From the NCBI GenBank assembly GCA_025964055.1, contig JAOPZP010000415.1, forward strand, positions 1-6,943: DNA of 6,943 bases, given 5' to 3'. Under the pieces are notes generated by a model. The model had not been told where the DNA came from. It worked only from the letters and a program-made list of their open reading frames with translations, and made no database searches. This DNA comes from Conexibacter sp. (GTDB lineage Bacteria > Actinomycetota > Thermoleophilia > Solirubrobacterales > Solirubrobacteraceae). Every line of letters begins with the position of its first letter. Within the stretch, counting starts at the first letter, position 1. Both the position numbers and the translations under genes were made by a program. Shown here piece by piece: positions 1-6,029 of this stretch.

Positions 1-1129
1 CCGGGCGGCGGCGGTCCCCACGCGGGCTCGGTCCGGCGGCGAGCGCGGCGGCGACGTTCGCGCGGATCTCCGCCTCGAACGCGCGGCGGCTGAAGCGCTG
101 CGCATTGGCGACGCAGTCGGCCGGGTCGACCGACAGCGGGTCGAACGCGACGACCGCCGCCGCGAGCGCGTCGGGCGTGGGCTCCTCGTAGAAGACGCCG
201 GTGCGCCCCTCCTGCACGGACTCCGTCACGCCGCCCTCGGCCAGGGCGATGACCGGCCGTCCGGCGGCCTGCGCCTCGACGGCGGCGATCCCGAACTCCT
301 CGGTCGCGGTGACGACCATCGCGCGGGCGGTGCTGACCAGCCGCGCCACCTCGGCGTCGCTGACGCGGCCGGTGAAGCGCACGGTCGGGCCGGCCATGCG
401 GTGCAGCCGGCGGGCGTCGGGGCCGTCGCCGACGACGACCAGGGACTGCCCGAGCTGCGTGAACGCCTGCACGGCATGCTCGATGCGCTTGTGCGGCATG
501 AGCTCCGACAGGACCACGTAGTGCTCGCCCACGACGCCCGGCGAGAAGCGCTCGATCTCGACCGGCGGGTAGACGACCTCGGCATCGCGGGTGAAGTAGC
601 GGGCGACGCGGCGCCGCGTGGTCTCGGAGTTGGCGACGTAGCGATCGACGCGCTGGGCGGCGATCCAGTCCCACTGGCGCCAGCGCTGCAGCACCGCGCC
701 GAGGCCGGCGCGGACGACGGGACCGTGCGCCCGCAGCGTCGCGTCGCGCGCGTTCCAGGCGTAGCGGAACGGGTTGTGGCAGTAGCAGACGTGCACGGCG
801 TCCTCGGACGGCAGCACGCCGTGCGCCCACGCCGAGGAGCTCGACAGCACGAGGTCGTAGCCGGCGAGGTCCAGCGCCTCCATGGCGTAGGGGTACAGCG
901 GCAGGAGGCGCCGGAACGACTTGGCGTTGGGGTGCAGCTTCTGCAGGAACGTCGTCTGGACGTTGCGGTGGGCGAACCGGCCCTCGGTGCCCTTGGCGTC
1001 GTAGACGGCGGTGAAGATGTCCGCGTCGGGAAACATCTCGCAGAGCACGAGGAACACCCGCTCGGCACCACGGAGGTCGAGCAGGAAGTCGTGGACGAGG
1101 GCGACTCGCGGTTCGGACTGCTGCTGCAT
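1..1129 (-). CDS. Family-4 glycosyltransferase (GT-B fold), 3' end cut by the window edge
   Basis: Likely moves a sugar from a nucleotide-sugar donor to a lipid or glycan acceptor at the cytoplasmic side of the membrane; donor and acceptor cannot be read. 376 residues are visible with no stop before the left edge. N-terminal acceptor domain: HDFLLDLRGAERV (13-25, a variant of the usual GGAERV loop) and CYCHNPFRYAWN (115-126). Then YVANSETTRRRVARYF (164-179) and YPPVEIERF (187-195). The C-terminal donor domain opens at SELMPHKRIEHAV (208-220), with VVGDGP (232-237) and the EX7E motif E277-E285 in EEFGIAAVE. Family length is about 370-400 residues and the last residues turn low-complexity and Arg/Pro-rich, so the stop is probably just outside. 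The ATG at 1129 is firm: an in-frame TAG lies five codons upstream with no other start between. Only a weak GGCGGA abuts the start. Last visible gene of the leftward operon, 30 nt after the hydrolase. Confidence 0.9.
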   Translation of the reverse strand, partial: MQQQSEPRVALVHDFLLDLRGAERVFLVLCEMFPDADIFTAVYDAKGTEGRFAHRNVQTTFLQKLHPNAKSFRRLLPLYPYAMEALDLAGYDLVLSSSSAWAHGVLPSEDAVHVCYCHNPFRYAWNARDATLRAHGPVVRAGLGAVLQRWRQWDWIAAQRVDRYVANSETTRRRVARYFTRDAEVVYPPVEIERFSPGVVGEHYVVLSELMPHKRIEHAVQAFTQLGQSLVVVGDGPDARRLHRMAGPTVRFTGRVSDAEVARLVSTARAMVVTATEEFGIAAVEAQAAGRPVIALAEGGVTESVQEGRTGVFYEEPTPDALAAAVVAFDPLSVDPADCVANAQRFSRRAFEAEIRANVAAALAAGPSPRGDRRRP

Positions 1130-1159
1130 TCCGCCGCGAGTCTAGATGTCGATGAGGCG

Positions 1160-1930
1160 TCAACGCACCGTGGCGGGGAGCGCGCTGCCCGCCAGCAGCG
1201 CCTCGGACACGGCGGCGGGGTCGTCCCACATCGGGATGTGTCCGCAATCGGTCAGCTCCACGTTGCGCACGTGCGCCGGCAGGCGGCGCGGGCGCCCGAC
1301 CAGCCGGTCCAGCTGGGGCCAGACCAGCGTGACCGGCACGTCGATGCTGCCGAGGTCGGTGAAGTGCCCGGCGCGCATGGCGGCGTTGACGGCCGGGAAG
1401 CCCGGGGCGCGGCCGTAGGCGCGGATGAGATGGGCGGCCGCGGCCGGCGGGACGCGCTCGGGATGGCCGACGGAGCCGATGAGCAGCCCGTGGCGCAGCG
1501 CGCCGATGCGCGTCGCGACGCCGGCGATCGGCGACGCGAGCTGCGCGGCGCGGCGCGCGACGCTCGGCCTGGGCGCCAGCGGGCCCGACCACAGGCCGGC
1601 GGGCGCGATCGCGGTCACGGACTCCACCGCGCCGTCGAGCGCCAGCGCGAGCGCGACCCAGCCGCCCAGCGAGTTCCCGGCCACGTGCCAGGCCTGGAGC
1701 CCGAGCTCCTGCTCGGCGAAGGCCCGCACCGCCGCCGCCAGCGCCGCCGGGGTCGGCGGATCGGCGTCCAGCACGGGCGAGTCGCCGAAGCCGGGCAGGT
1801 CGACGGCGATGACGTCGCGCTCGGCCGCCAGGCGGTCGAGCACCGGATCCCAGACGTGGCGGTCGGCGCCGAGCGGGTGCAGCAGGACGAGCGGCGGTCC
1901 AGAGCCGCGGCGGTCGTAGGCGAGCGTCAC
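1160..1930 (-). CDS. Alpha/beta-fold hydrolase
   Basis: 256-residue cytoplasmic serine hydrolase with no signal peptide or membrane segment. Motifs in order: oxyanion loop HPLG (18-21), DLPGFGDS (44-51), nucleophile elbow GNSLGG (85-90, Ser87), probable acid Asp208 in VWPQLDRLV, and catalytic His231 in GHIPMWDDP. The triad order and the length match ordinary single-domain members (esterases, C-C hydrolases, some lipases and thioesterases); the substrate cannot be told from sequence. The cap region (about 115-190) is Ala/Arg-rich and helical. GTG start: the only codon between it and the in-frame TAG that ends the methyltransferase gene is CCC, so no earlier start exists. There is no Shine-Dalgarno, which suggests translation by re-initiation after that stop. 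Its place in the operon suggests hydrolysis of an acyl ester or thioester linked to the methyltransferase pathway (inference). Confidence 0.9.
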   Translation of the reverse strand: MTLAYDRRGSGPPLVLLHPLGADRHVWDPVLDRLAAERDVIAVDLPGFGDSPVLDADPPTPAALAAAVRAFAEQELGLQAWHVAGNSLGGWVALALALDGAVESVTAIAPAGLWSGPLAPRPSVARRAAQLASPIAGVATRIGALRHGLLIGSVGHPERVPPAAAAHLIRAYGRAPGFPAVNAAMRAGHFTDLGSIDVPVTLVWPQLDRLVGRPRRLPAHVRNVELTDCGHIPMWDDPAAVSEALLAGSALPATVR

Positions 1931-1933
1931 GGG

Positions 1934-3178
1934 CTAAGCATCCACGGCGGCCGCGACGGACATCGCCGGCAGCGGGGCAGCGGGCTCGGTGACCGCCGGC
2001 CGCCAGTGCGGCTTGGCGAGCACGGTCTGGATCAGGCTGATGCGCCGCTCGGCGAAGCCCGCCTCGCAGTAGGCCAGGTACATGCGCCACAGGCGGCGGA
2101 AGCGCTCGTCGTAGCCGAGCGTCTCGAGCTGCTCCTGCGCGGCGTCGAAGTTGCCGCGCCAGCGCCGCAGCGTCTCGGCGTAGTGCGGCGTGAGGTCCTC
2201 GAGGTGGACCGCGTCGAGGTCGGTCACGCGCGCGACGCAGCGGGCGATCACCGCGCGCGAGGGCAGGCAGCCGTTGGGGAAGATCAGCGTGCGGATGAAC
2301 GACTTCGACGCGCGCTCGACCTGGTAGGCGCGATCGTCCATGACGATGGCCTGCAGCAGCATCGACCCGTCGTGCGTCAGCCGGTCGCTACAGACCCGGA
2401 AGAACGTGTCGAAGTCCTTCCACCCCACGGCCTCGATCATCTCGATCGACACGAGCTTGTCGTAGCGGCCGGTGAGGTCGCGGTAGTCGTCGAGCAGGAC
2501 CTTCACGCGGTCCTCGAGGCCGGCGGCGCGCACCCGTGCCACTGCGTGGTCGTGCTGCTCGCGGGAGATCGTGGTCGTCGTGACGCGGCAGCCGCGGGTC
2601 GCGGCGGCGTGCACGGCGAACCCGCCCCAGCCCGTGCCGATCTCCAGCACGCGGTCCTCGGGACCCAGGCGCAGCTTCTCGCAGATGCGGTCGAGCTTGG
2701 CGATCGAGGCCTCCTCGAGCGTCATGCCCGGGCGCTCGAAGACGGCCGAGGAGTACATCATGGTCGGGTCGAGCATCAGCCCGAACAGCTCGTTGCCGAG
2801 GTCGTAGTGCGCCGAGATGTCGCGCCGGCTGCGCGTCGGGGTGTTGCGCCGGAACACCGCCCGGCCGCGCTGCAGCGGCTCGCGCAGCGGCGTGAGGCGA
2901 CGGCGCATCGCGTCGAGGCCCTCGACGTTGCGGGCGGCGACGCGAACCACCGCGGTGAGGTCCGGCGAGTCCCACAGGCCGTCCCGGTAGGACTCGGCCA
3001 GGCCCCTGCTGCCGCGCAGCAGCGCGGTCCACGCCCGCGGGGAGCGCAGCCACACGGTCGCCTCGGGGGCGCCCCGGCCGAAGGTCAGGCGCTCGCCGTC
3101 CTCGACGACGGTGAGCCGGCCGACCTGGATGCGGCGCAGGAACGACAGGACCATCGTCCGGGCGATGCGCTCGGTCAC
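1934..3178 (-). CDS. Cfa/UfaA1-type SAM-dependent fatty-acyl (phospholipid) C-methyltransferase
   Basis: 414 residues. Family members transfer a one-carbon unit from S-adenosylmethionine to the double bond of an unsaturated acyl chain, usually on a membrane phospholipid. N-terminal part (1-115) is the lipid/dimer region. The catalytic domain shows ISAHYDLGNELF (121-132), SAM loop LEIGTGWGG (178-186), TISREQHDHA (203-212), SIEMIEAVG (244-252), the hallmark IFPNGCLPS (299-307) and HYAETLRRW (332-340). Aligned from memory with E. coli Cfa, Glu239 and Tyr317 are kept (Glu249, Tyr333), but Cys139 is Ser144 (YSSAVF) and His266 is Gln276 (LLQAIV). This resembles the mycobacterial UfaA1 branch more than classical Cfa. 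The GTG start overlaps the DUF1365 stop as GTGA and is preceded by GGAGG; the open frame continues further upstream only as a shadow of the DUF1365 gene. Could also be a 10-methyl or 10-methylene fatty-acid enzyme. Confidence 0.93.
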   Translation of the reverse strand: MTERIARTMVLSFLRRIQVGRLTVVEDGERLTFGRGAPEATVWLRSPRAWTALLRGSRGLAESYRDGLWDSPDLTAVVRVAARNVEGLDAMRRRLTPLREPLQRGRAVFRRNTPTRSRRDISAHYDLGNELFGLMLDPTMMYSSAVFERPGMTLEEASIAKLDRICEKLRLGPEDRVLEIGTGWGGFAVHAAATRGCRVTTTTISREQHDHAVARVRAAGLEDRVKVLLDDYRDLTGRYDKLVSIEMIEAVGWKDFDTFFRVCSDRLTHDGSMLLQAIVMDDRAYQVERASKSFIRTLIFPNGCLPSRAVIARCVARVTDLDAVHLEDLTPHYAETLRRWRGNFDAAQEQLETLGYDERFRRLWRMYLAYCEAGFAERRISLIQTVLAKPHWRPAVTEPAAPLPAMSVAAAVDA

Positions 3179-3936
3179 GGAACCTCCGGGAGGGTCGGGC
3201 GGGGATGGATCGGCACGCGCTTGGCCGCAAGCGCCAGCGCGTGTGCGTAGATGAGGACCAGCACGCGCACGGTGGCGGCGGGATGGCGGAGCAGGACGCG
3301 GGCGAGCGTCCGGCGAGCGAACGGCGCGCGCCGCAGCGCCAGCGTGGCGTCGAAGGCGCGCTCGCCGCCCTCGCGGCTCTCGATGTGGACCGACAGATTC
3401 GGCGCCATCGCGGCGGGCTTGGTGGACGACCAGACGTAGTGCTGGTCCATGCCCATGAACGGCGAGACGTGCAGCCGCTTGTCGAAGCGGCCGTGCACGA
3501 CCGGCCCTGTGTCGTCGCCGGCCGGCAGCACGTAGGCGTGGCGCTCGGACCACGGCGTGCTGGTCACCTCGGCGACGACGGAGTGCAGCGTGCCGTCGGC
3601 GCGGTGGCAGTAGTAGAAGCTCGCGGGGTTGAAGCAGTGCCCGAAGGTCCGCAGCTGGGTCAGCACGCCGATCGGGCCGTCGGGCTCGGGCCCGCCGGTG
3701 CGCTGCGCCACAAGCTCGCGCACCGCGCGGTCCAACGGGACGGCAGCGTCGCCGAGGTAGTCGGCGCGACGGAAGCGCGCGAGGCCGGGCCGCGCGCGCA
3801 GCAGCCGCCCGCCCAGCAGCGCCGGGAGCTCGTCGAGGTCGACGTAGGCCATCGAGATCCGATGGCGGAAGGCGTGCTCGCGCACCGCGAAGCGACGATG
3901 GCGGACGGTGCCCTCGTAGAAGGCGCTCGCGCTCAC
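3175..3936 (-). CDS. DUF1365 family protein (COG3496 type)
   Basis: 253-residue protein of unknown biochemical role that, in many bacteria, lies between a flavin amine-oxidase-like gene and a Cfa-like gene. Family landmarks: N-terminal FYEGTVRHRRF (6-16) and HRISMAYVDLDEL (25-37), TFGHCFNPASFYYC (97-110), VTSTPWSERHAYV (124-136), KRLHVSPFMGMDQHY (153-167), and a C-terminal amphipathic/hydrophobic stretch (about 219-242) ending VPIHPRP. The last stretch could sit on the membrane surface. There is no signal peptide. The GTG start at 3936 overlaps the stop of the FAD gene as GTGA, and its own TGA overlaps the next start the same way, so the three genes are likely translationally coupled. The first residues SASAFYEG match the usual family start, which supports this short form; the open frame upstream is antisense or overlapping noise. 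Function is unassigned; a partner role for the methyltransferase is inference from context. Confidence 0.92.
   Translation of the reverse strand: MSASAFYEGTVRHRRFAVREHAFRHRISMAYVDLDELPALLGGRLLRARPGLARFRRADYLGDAAVPLDRAVRELVAQRTGGPEPDGPIGVLTQLRTFGHCFNPASFYYCHRADGTLHSVVAEVTSTPWSERHAYVLPAGDDTGPVVHGRFDKRLHVSPFMGMDQHYVWSSTKPAAMAPNLSVHIESREGGERAFDATLALRRAPFARRTLARVLLRHPAATVRVLVLIYAHALALAAKRVPIHPRPTLPEVP
3183..3187 (-). promoter_or_regulatory. Shine-Dalgarno (GGAGG) for the methyltransferase gene
   Basis: The minus strand reads GGAGGTTCCGTG: a full GGAGG core 4 nt before the GTG at 3178. It lies inside the last codons of the DUF1365 gene. It fixes the start of the methyltransferase and is the only strong ribosome binding site seen in the leftward operon. 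Confidence 0.75.
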
Positions 3937-5183
3937 GATCGTCGGACGCCCAGGTCCCGTGCGACCCGCAGGCCGCTGACGACGCCGTCCTCGTGGAAGC
4001 CCCAGCCCCAGTAGGCGCCGCAGAAGTGGGTGCGGCCGCGGCCGCCGCTGATCTCCCCCACCCGCGCCTGCGCCTTCGCGCCCTCGGCCGTGAAGACCGG
4101 GTGCGCGTACTGGATCGTGCGCACGATCTTCGCGGGGTCGATCGCGTCGGTGCGGTTCAGCGTCACGCACCACTGCTGTTCGCCGGAGAGCGACTGCAGC
4201 CGGTTCATGTGATAGGTGACGGTCGGCTTGCCGGTGGGGGTGCTGAGCAGGTGGTAGTTCCAGCTCGCCCAGGCGCGGCGGCGGCGCGGGAGCAGCCGCT
4301 CGTCGGTGTGGAGCACCGCCTCGTTGGGCGTGAACGGCAGGGCGCCGAGCAGCTCGCGCTCGACCGGGTTCGCGTCGGCGCCGAGGATCGCCAGCGCCTG
4401 GTCGGCGTGGGTCGCGAAGATGACGTGGTCGAAGCGCTCGGGCGCGGCCCCGCGCGGCGTCACGGTCACGCCGTCGTCGTCGCGCTCGACGGCGTCGACC
4501 GGCGTGGAGAGCCGCAGGCCGTGGCCGAACGGCGCGGTCAGCGCCTCGACGTAGCGCTTGGATCCGCCCTGCACCGTGCGCCACTCCGGGCGCTCCTTGA
4601 GGTCCAGCATCCCGTGGTTGTCGAAGAACTGGACCAGGAAGCGCGCCGGGAACGTCCACATCTGGTCGGGCGCGGCGGACCAGACCGCCGCGGCCTGGGG
4701 CACGATCAGCCGGTCGACGAAGGCCTGCGAGAACCGGCGGTCCTGCAGCCACTGCGCCAGGGACGGGTCCTCGTCGGAGTCCAGCAGCACGCGGGCCTCG
4801 CGCTGGAAGCGGCGCACGTCGAGGACCATGCGGTGAAAGGACGGCGACGCGAGGTGGGAGCGCTTGGCGAACAGCCCGTTGGGCGACGTGCTGGCGTACT
4901 CGAAGTCGCCGTGCTCGTCGCCGACGCCGAAGCTCATGTCCGACGGCTGCGACGCGACGCCGAGCTGCGTGAGCAGCCGCTCGAAGTTGGGGTAGTTGCG
5001 GTTGTTGAACACGATGAAGCCGGTGTCGACGTGCAGCGTCGTGTCGGCGCCGTCCACGCGGACGGTGTTGGTGTGCCCACCGGCGTAGGCCGCCGCCTCG
5101 AAGACGGAGACCTCGTGGTCATGGCGCAATTGATGGGCGGCCACGAGTCCCGAGACCCCGGCGCCGATGACGGCGATCCTCAC
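3933..5183 (-). CDS. FAD-dependent amine-oxidase/desaturase-like oxidoreductase (COG2907 type)
   Basis: 416-residue flavoprotein, first gene of the leftward operon. N-terminal Rossmann dinucleotide-binding motif GAGVSGLVAAHQL (7-19), followed by acidic Glu29 in VFEA for the adenosine ribose and AGGHTNT (34-40). Further conserved blocks: VDTGFIVFNNRNYPNF (52-67), TFPARFLVQFFDNHG (177-191), WRTVQGGSKRYVEAL (201-215), VIFATHADQAL (254-264), TYHMNRLQSL (323-332) and the C-terminal FAD block FCGAYWGWGFHEDG (387-400) with VVSGLRVA. Substrate unknown; the fold is shared with amine oxidases and phytoene-type desaturases. Close homologues include Rv0449c, and plant cyclopropane synthases carry a related domain fused to a Cfa domain, which points to acyl-chain redox chemistry (inference). 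The GTG at 5183 is the only ATG, GTG or TTG between an in-frame TGA (5217-5219) and the Rossmann motif. No Shine-Dalgarno precedes it, so a leaderless mRNA is possible. Confidence 0.93.
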   Translation of the reverse strand: MRIAVIGAGVSGLVAAHQLRHDHEVSVFEAAAYAGGHTNTVRVDGADTTLHVDTGFIVFNNRNYPNFERLLTQLGVASQPSDMSFGVGDEHGDFEYASTSPNGLFAKRSHLASPSFHRMVLDVRRFQREARVLLDSDEDPSLAQWLQDRRFSQAFVDRLIVPQAAAVWSAAPDQMWTFPARFLVQFFDNHGMLDLKERPEWRTVQGGSKRYVEALTAPFGHGLRLSTPVDAVERDDDGVTVTPRGAAPERFDHVIFATHADQALAILGADANPVERELLGALPFTPNEAVLHTDERLLPRRRRAWASWNYHLLSTPTGKPTVTYHMNRLQSLSGEQQWCVTLNRTDAIDPAKIVRTIQYAHPVFTAEGAKAQARVGEISGGRGRTHFCGAYWGWGFHEDGVVSGLRVARDLGVRRS

Positions 5184-5242
5184 AGCACTGGTTTCGTGCC
5201 GAGCGGTGTGATCGGATCACCGACCTGGCCCGAACTACCGGC
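5184..5242. promoter_or_regulatory. Divergent intergenic region (bidirectional promoter region)
   Basis: These 59 bp are the only gap between divergent genes in the window, so the promoters of the leftward five-gene operon and of the rightward DUF1295/glycosyltransferase pair must lie here or inside the neighbouring 5' coding ends. I see no clear sigma-70 -35/-10 pair and no Shine-Dalgarno for either gene. A 13-bp palindrome sits in the middle. On the minus strand a TGATCC hexamer (5214-5219) resembles the -35 element of some RpoE-type ECF promoters, but no convincing -10 follows. Confidence 0.6.
5208..5220. promoter_or_regulatory. Perfect 13-bp palindrome, candidate operator
   Basis: GTGATC-G-GATCAC: two 6-bp arms with a 1-bp centre and no mismatch, midway between the two divergent start codons. 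The position suits a dimeric regulator controlling both transcription units. The arms do not extend beyond 6 bp and no second copy is seen, so chance is not excluded. Confidence 0.35.
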
Positions 5243-6019
5243 ATGAACGGTCTCGGCGCCACGATGGCGCTCTGTGCGGGCGCGGTGCTCGCGCTGCTGC
5301 TGCTCACCTGGCTGCTCAGCCTCCGGCTGCGCGACGTGTCGATCGTCGACGTCGCGTGGGGCCTGGGCTTCGTGGGCGTGGCGTGGGTCGCGTTCGCCAC
5401 CGGGGACGGCGACGGCGGCCGGCGCACGCTGCTGGCCGTGCTGGTGACCGTGTGGGGCCTGCGGCTGGCCGGCTACATCGGCGCGCGCAAGCTCCGCCAC
5501 GCGGGCGAGGACGCGCGCTACGGCGCGTGGCGCACGAGATGGGGCGATCGCTTCTGGATCGTGAGCCTCTTCAACGTCTTCCTGCTGCAGGCCGTGCTGG
5601 TGTGGGTCGTGTCGCTGCCGGTGCAGGGCGCCTCGGCGCAGGACGGCGGGCTCGGCGTGCTCGACTGGCTCGGCGTCGCGCTGTGGGCCGTCGGCCTGTT
5701 CTTCGAGGGCGTCGGCGACGCGCAGATGGCCCGGTTCAAGGCCGACGCGTCGCATCGCGCCACGGTCATGGACCGCGGGCTCTGGCGCTACACCCGTCAC
5801 CCCAACTACTTCGGCGACTTCTGCGTGTGGTGGGGCATCGGCCTGATCGCGCTGTCGTCCGGTGCGTGGTGGTCGCTGGTCGGCCCCGCGGTCGTGACGC
5901 TGCTGCTGACCCGCGTCTCCGGCAAGGACCATCTGGAGCGCTCGATGTCGTCGCGGCCGGGCTACGCGGAGTACGTGGCGAGGACGTCGGGCTTCGTGCC
6001 GCTACCGCCGCGCGGGTAG
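5243..6019 (+). CDS. DUF1295 family integral membrane protein (COG3752 type; steroid 5-alpha-reductase-like C-terminus)
   Basis: 258 residues, polytopic inner-membrane protein. Hydrophobic segments at about 8-28, 36-54, 61-80, 105-127, 139-156 and 194-224, so about six or seven spans. Conserved loops: VSIVDVAWG (32-40), the C-terminal core RYTRHPNYFGD (182-192) and VSGKDHLERSM (225-235), then RPGYAEYVARTSGFVPLPPR. The RHPNYFGD block is shared with steroid 5-alpha-reductases and isoprenylcysteine carboxyl methyltransferases, where it helps bind NADPH or SAM; which cofactor and substrate apply here is unknown. Full length for the family. The ATG at 5243 is chosen because it places the first membrane helix normally; a second in-frame ATG at 5264 is possible, and neither has a Shine-Dalgarno. 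In M. tuberculosis the homologue (Rv0446c) is co-directional with the FAD/DUF1365/methyltransferase genes; here it is divergent. A lipid reductase or methyltransferase role alongside them is inference. Confidence 0.92.
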   Translation: MNGLGATMALCAGAVLALLLLTWLLSLRLRDVSIVDVAWGLGFVGVAWVAFATGDGDGGRRTLLAVLVTVWGLRLAGYIGARKLRHAGEDARYGAWRTRWGDRFWIVSLFNVFLLQAVLVWVVSLPVQGASAQDGGLGVLDWLGVALWAVGLFFEGVGDAQMARFKADASHRATVMDRGLWRYTRHPNYFGDFCVWWGIGLIALSSGAWWSLVGPAVVTLLLTRVSGKDHLERSMSSRPGYAEYVARTSGFVPLPPRG

Positions 6020-6029
6020 ATTGCGGCGC

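Noticed and set aside
1130..1159. The 30-bp gap between hydrolase and glycosyltransferase as a terminator or promoter site.
   Set aside because: No hairpin with a T-run and no promoter-like hexamers; it contains only an in-frame TAG for the glycosyltransferase frame. It looks like a plain intra-operon spacer.
401..3250. A 949-codon open frame on the plus strand, antisense to three genes in full and parts of two others.
   Set aside because: Its translation is Arg/Val/Gly/His/Asp-rich low-complexity sequence with no domain, and it crosses several well-supported minus-strand genes. Long antisense frames are expected at this GC content.
1934..3553. A longer 539-residue form of the methyltransferase starting near 3553.
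   Set aside because: The extra 125 residues overlap the DUF1365 gene in another frame and are Arg/Ala/Pro noise. The GTG at 3178 has a GGAGG site and the usual family N-terminus.
3175..4752. A DUF1365 protein fused to a 270-residue N-terminal extension.
   Set aside because: The extension is an out-of-frame reading of the FAD gene. DUF1365 homology begins right at the GTG of the GTGA overlap.
3993..5246. A 417-codon plus-strand open frame opposite the FAD gene.
   Set aside because: The minus-strand frame has a full set of FAD-binding motifs; the plus frame shows only biased repetitive composition.
5180..5932. A 250-codon minus-strand frame opposite the DUF1295 gene, with a further 324-codon frame beyond it.
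   Set aside because: They lie antisense to clear DUF1295 and glycosyltransferase motifs, and their His/Gln/Arg/Ala-rich translations match no family.
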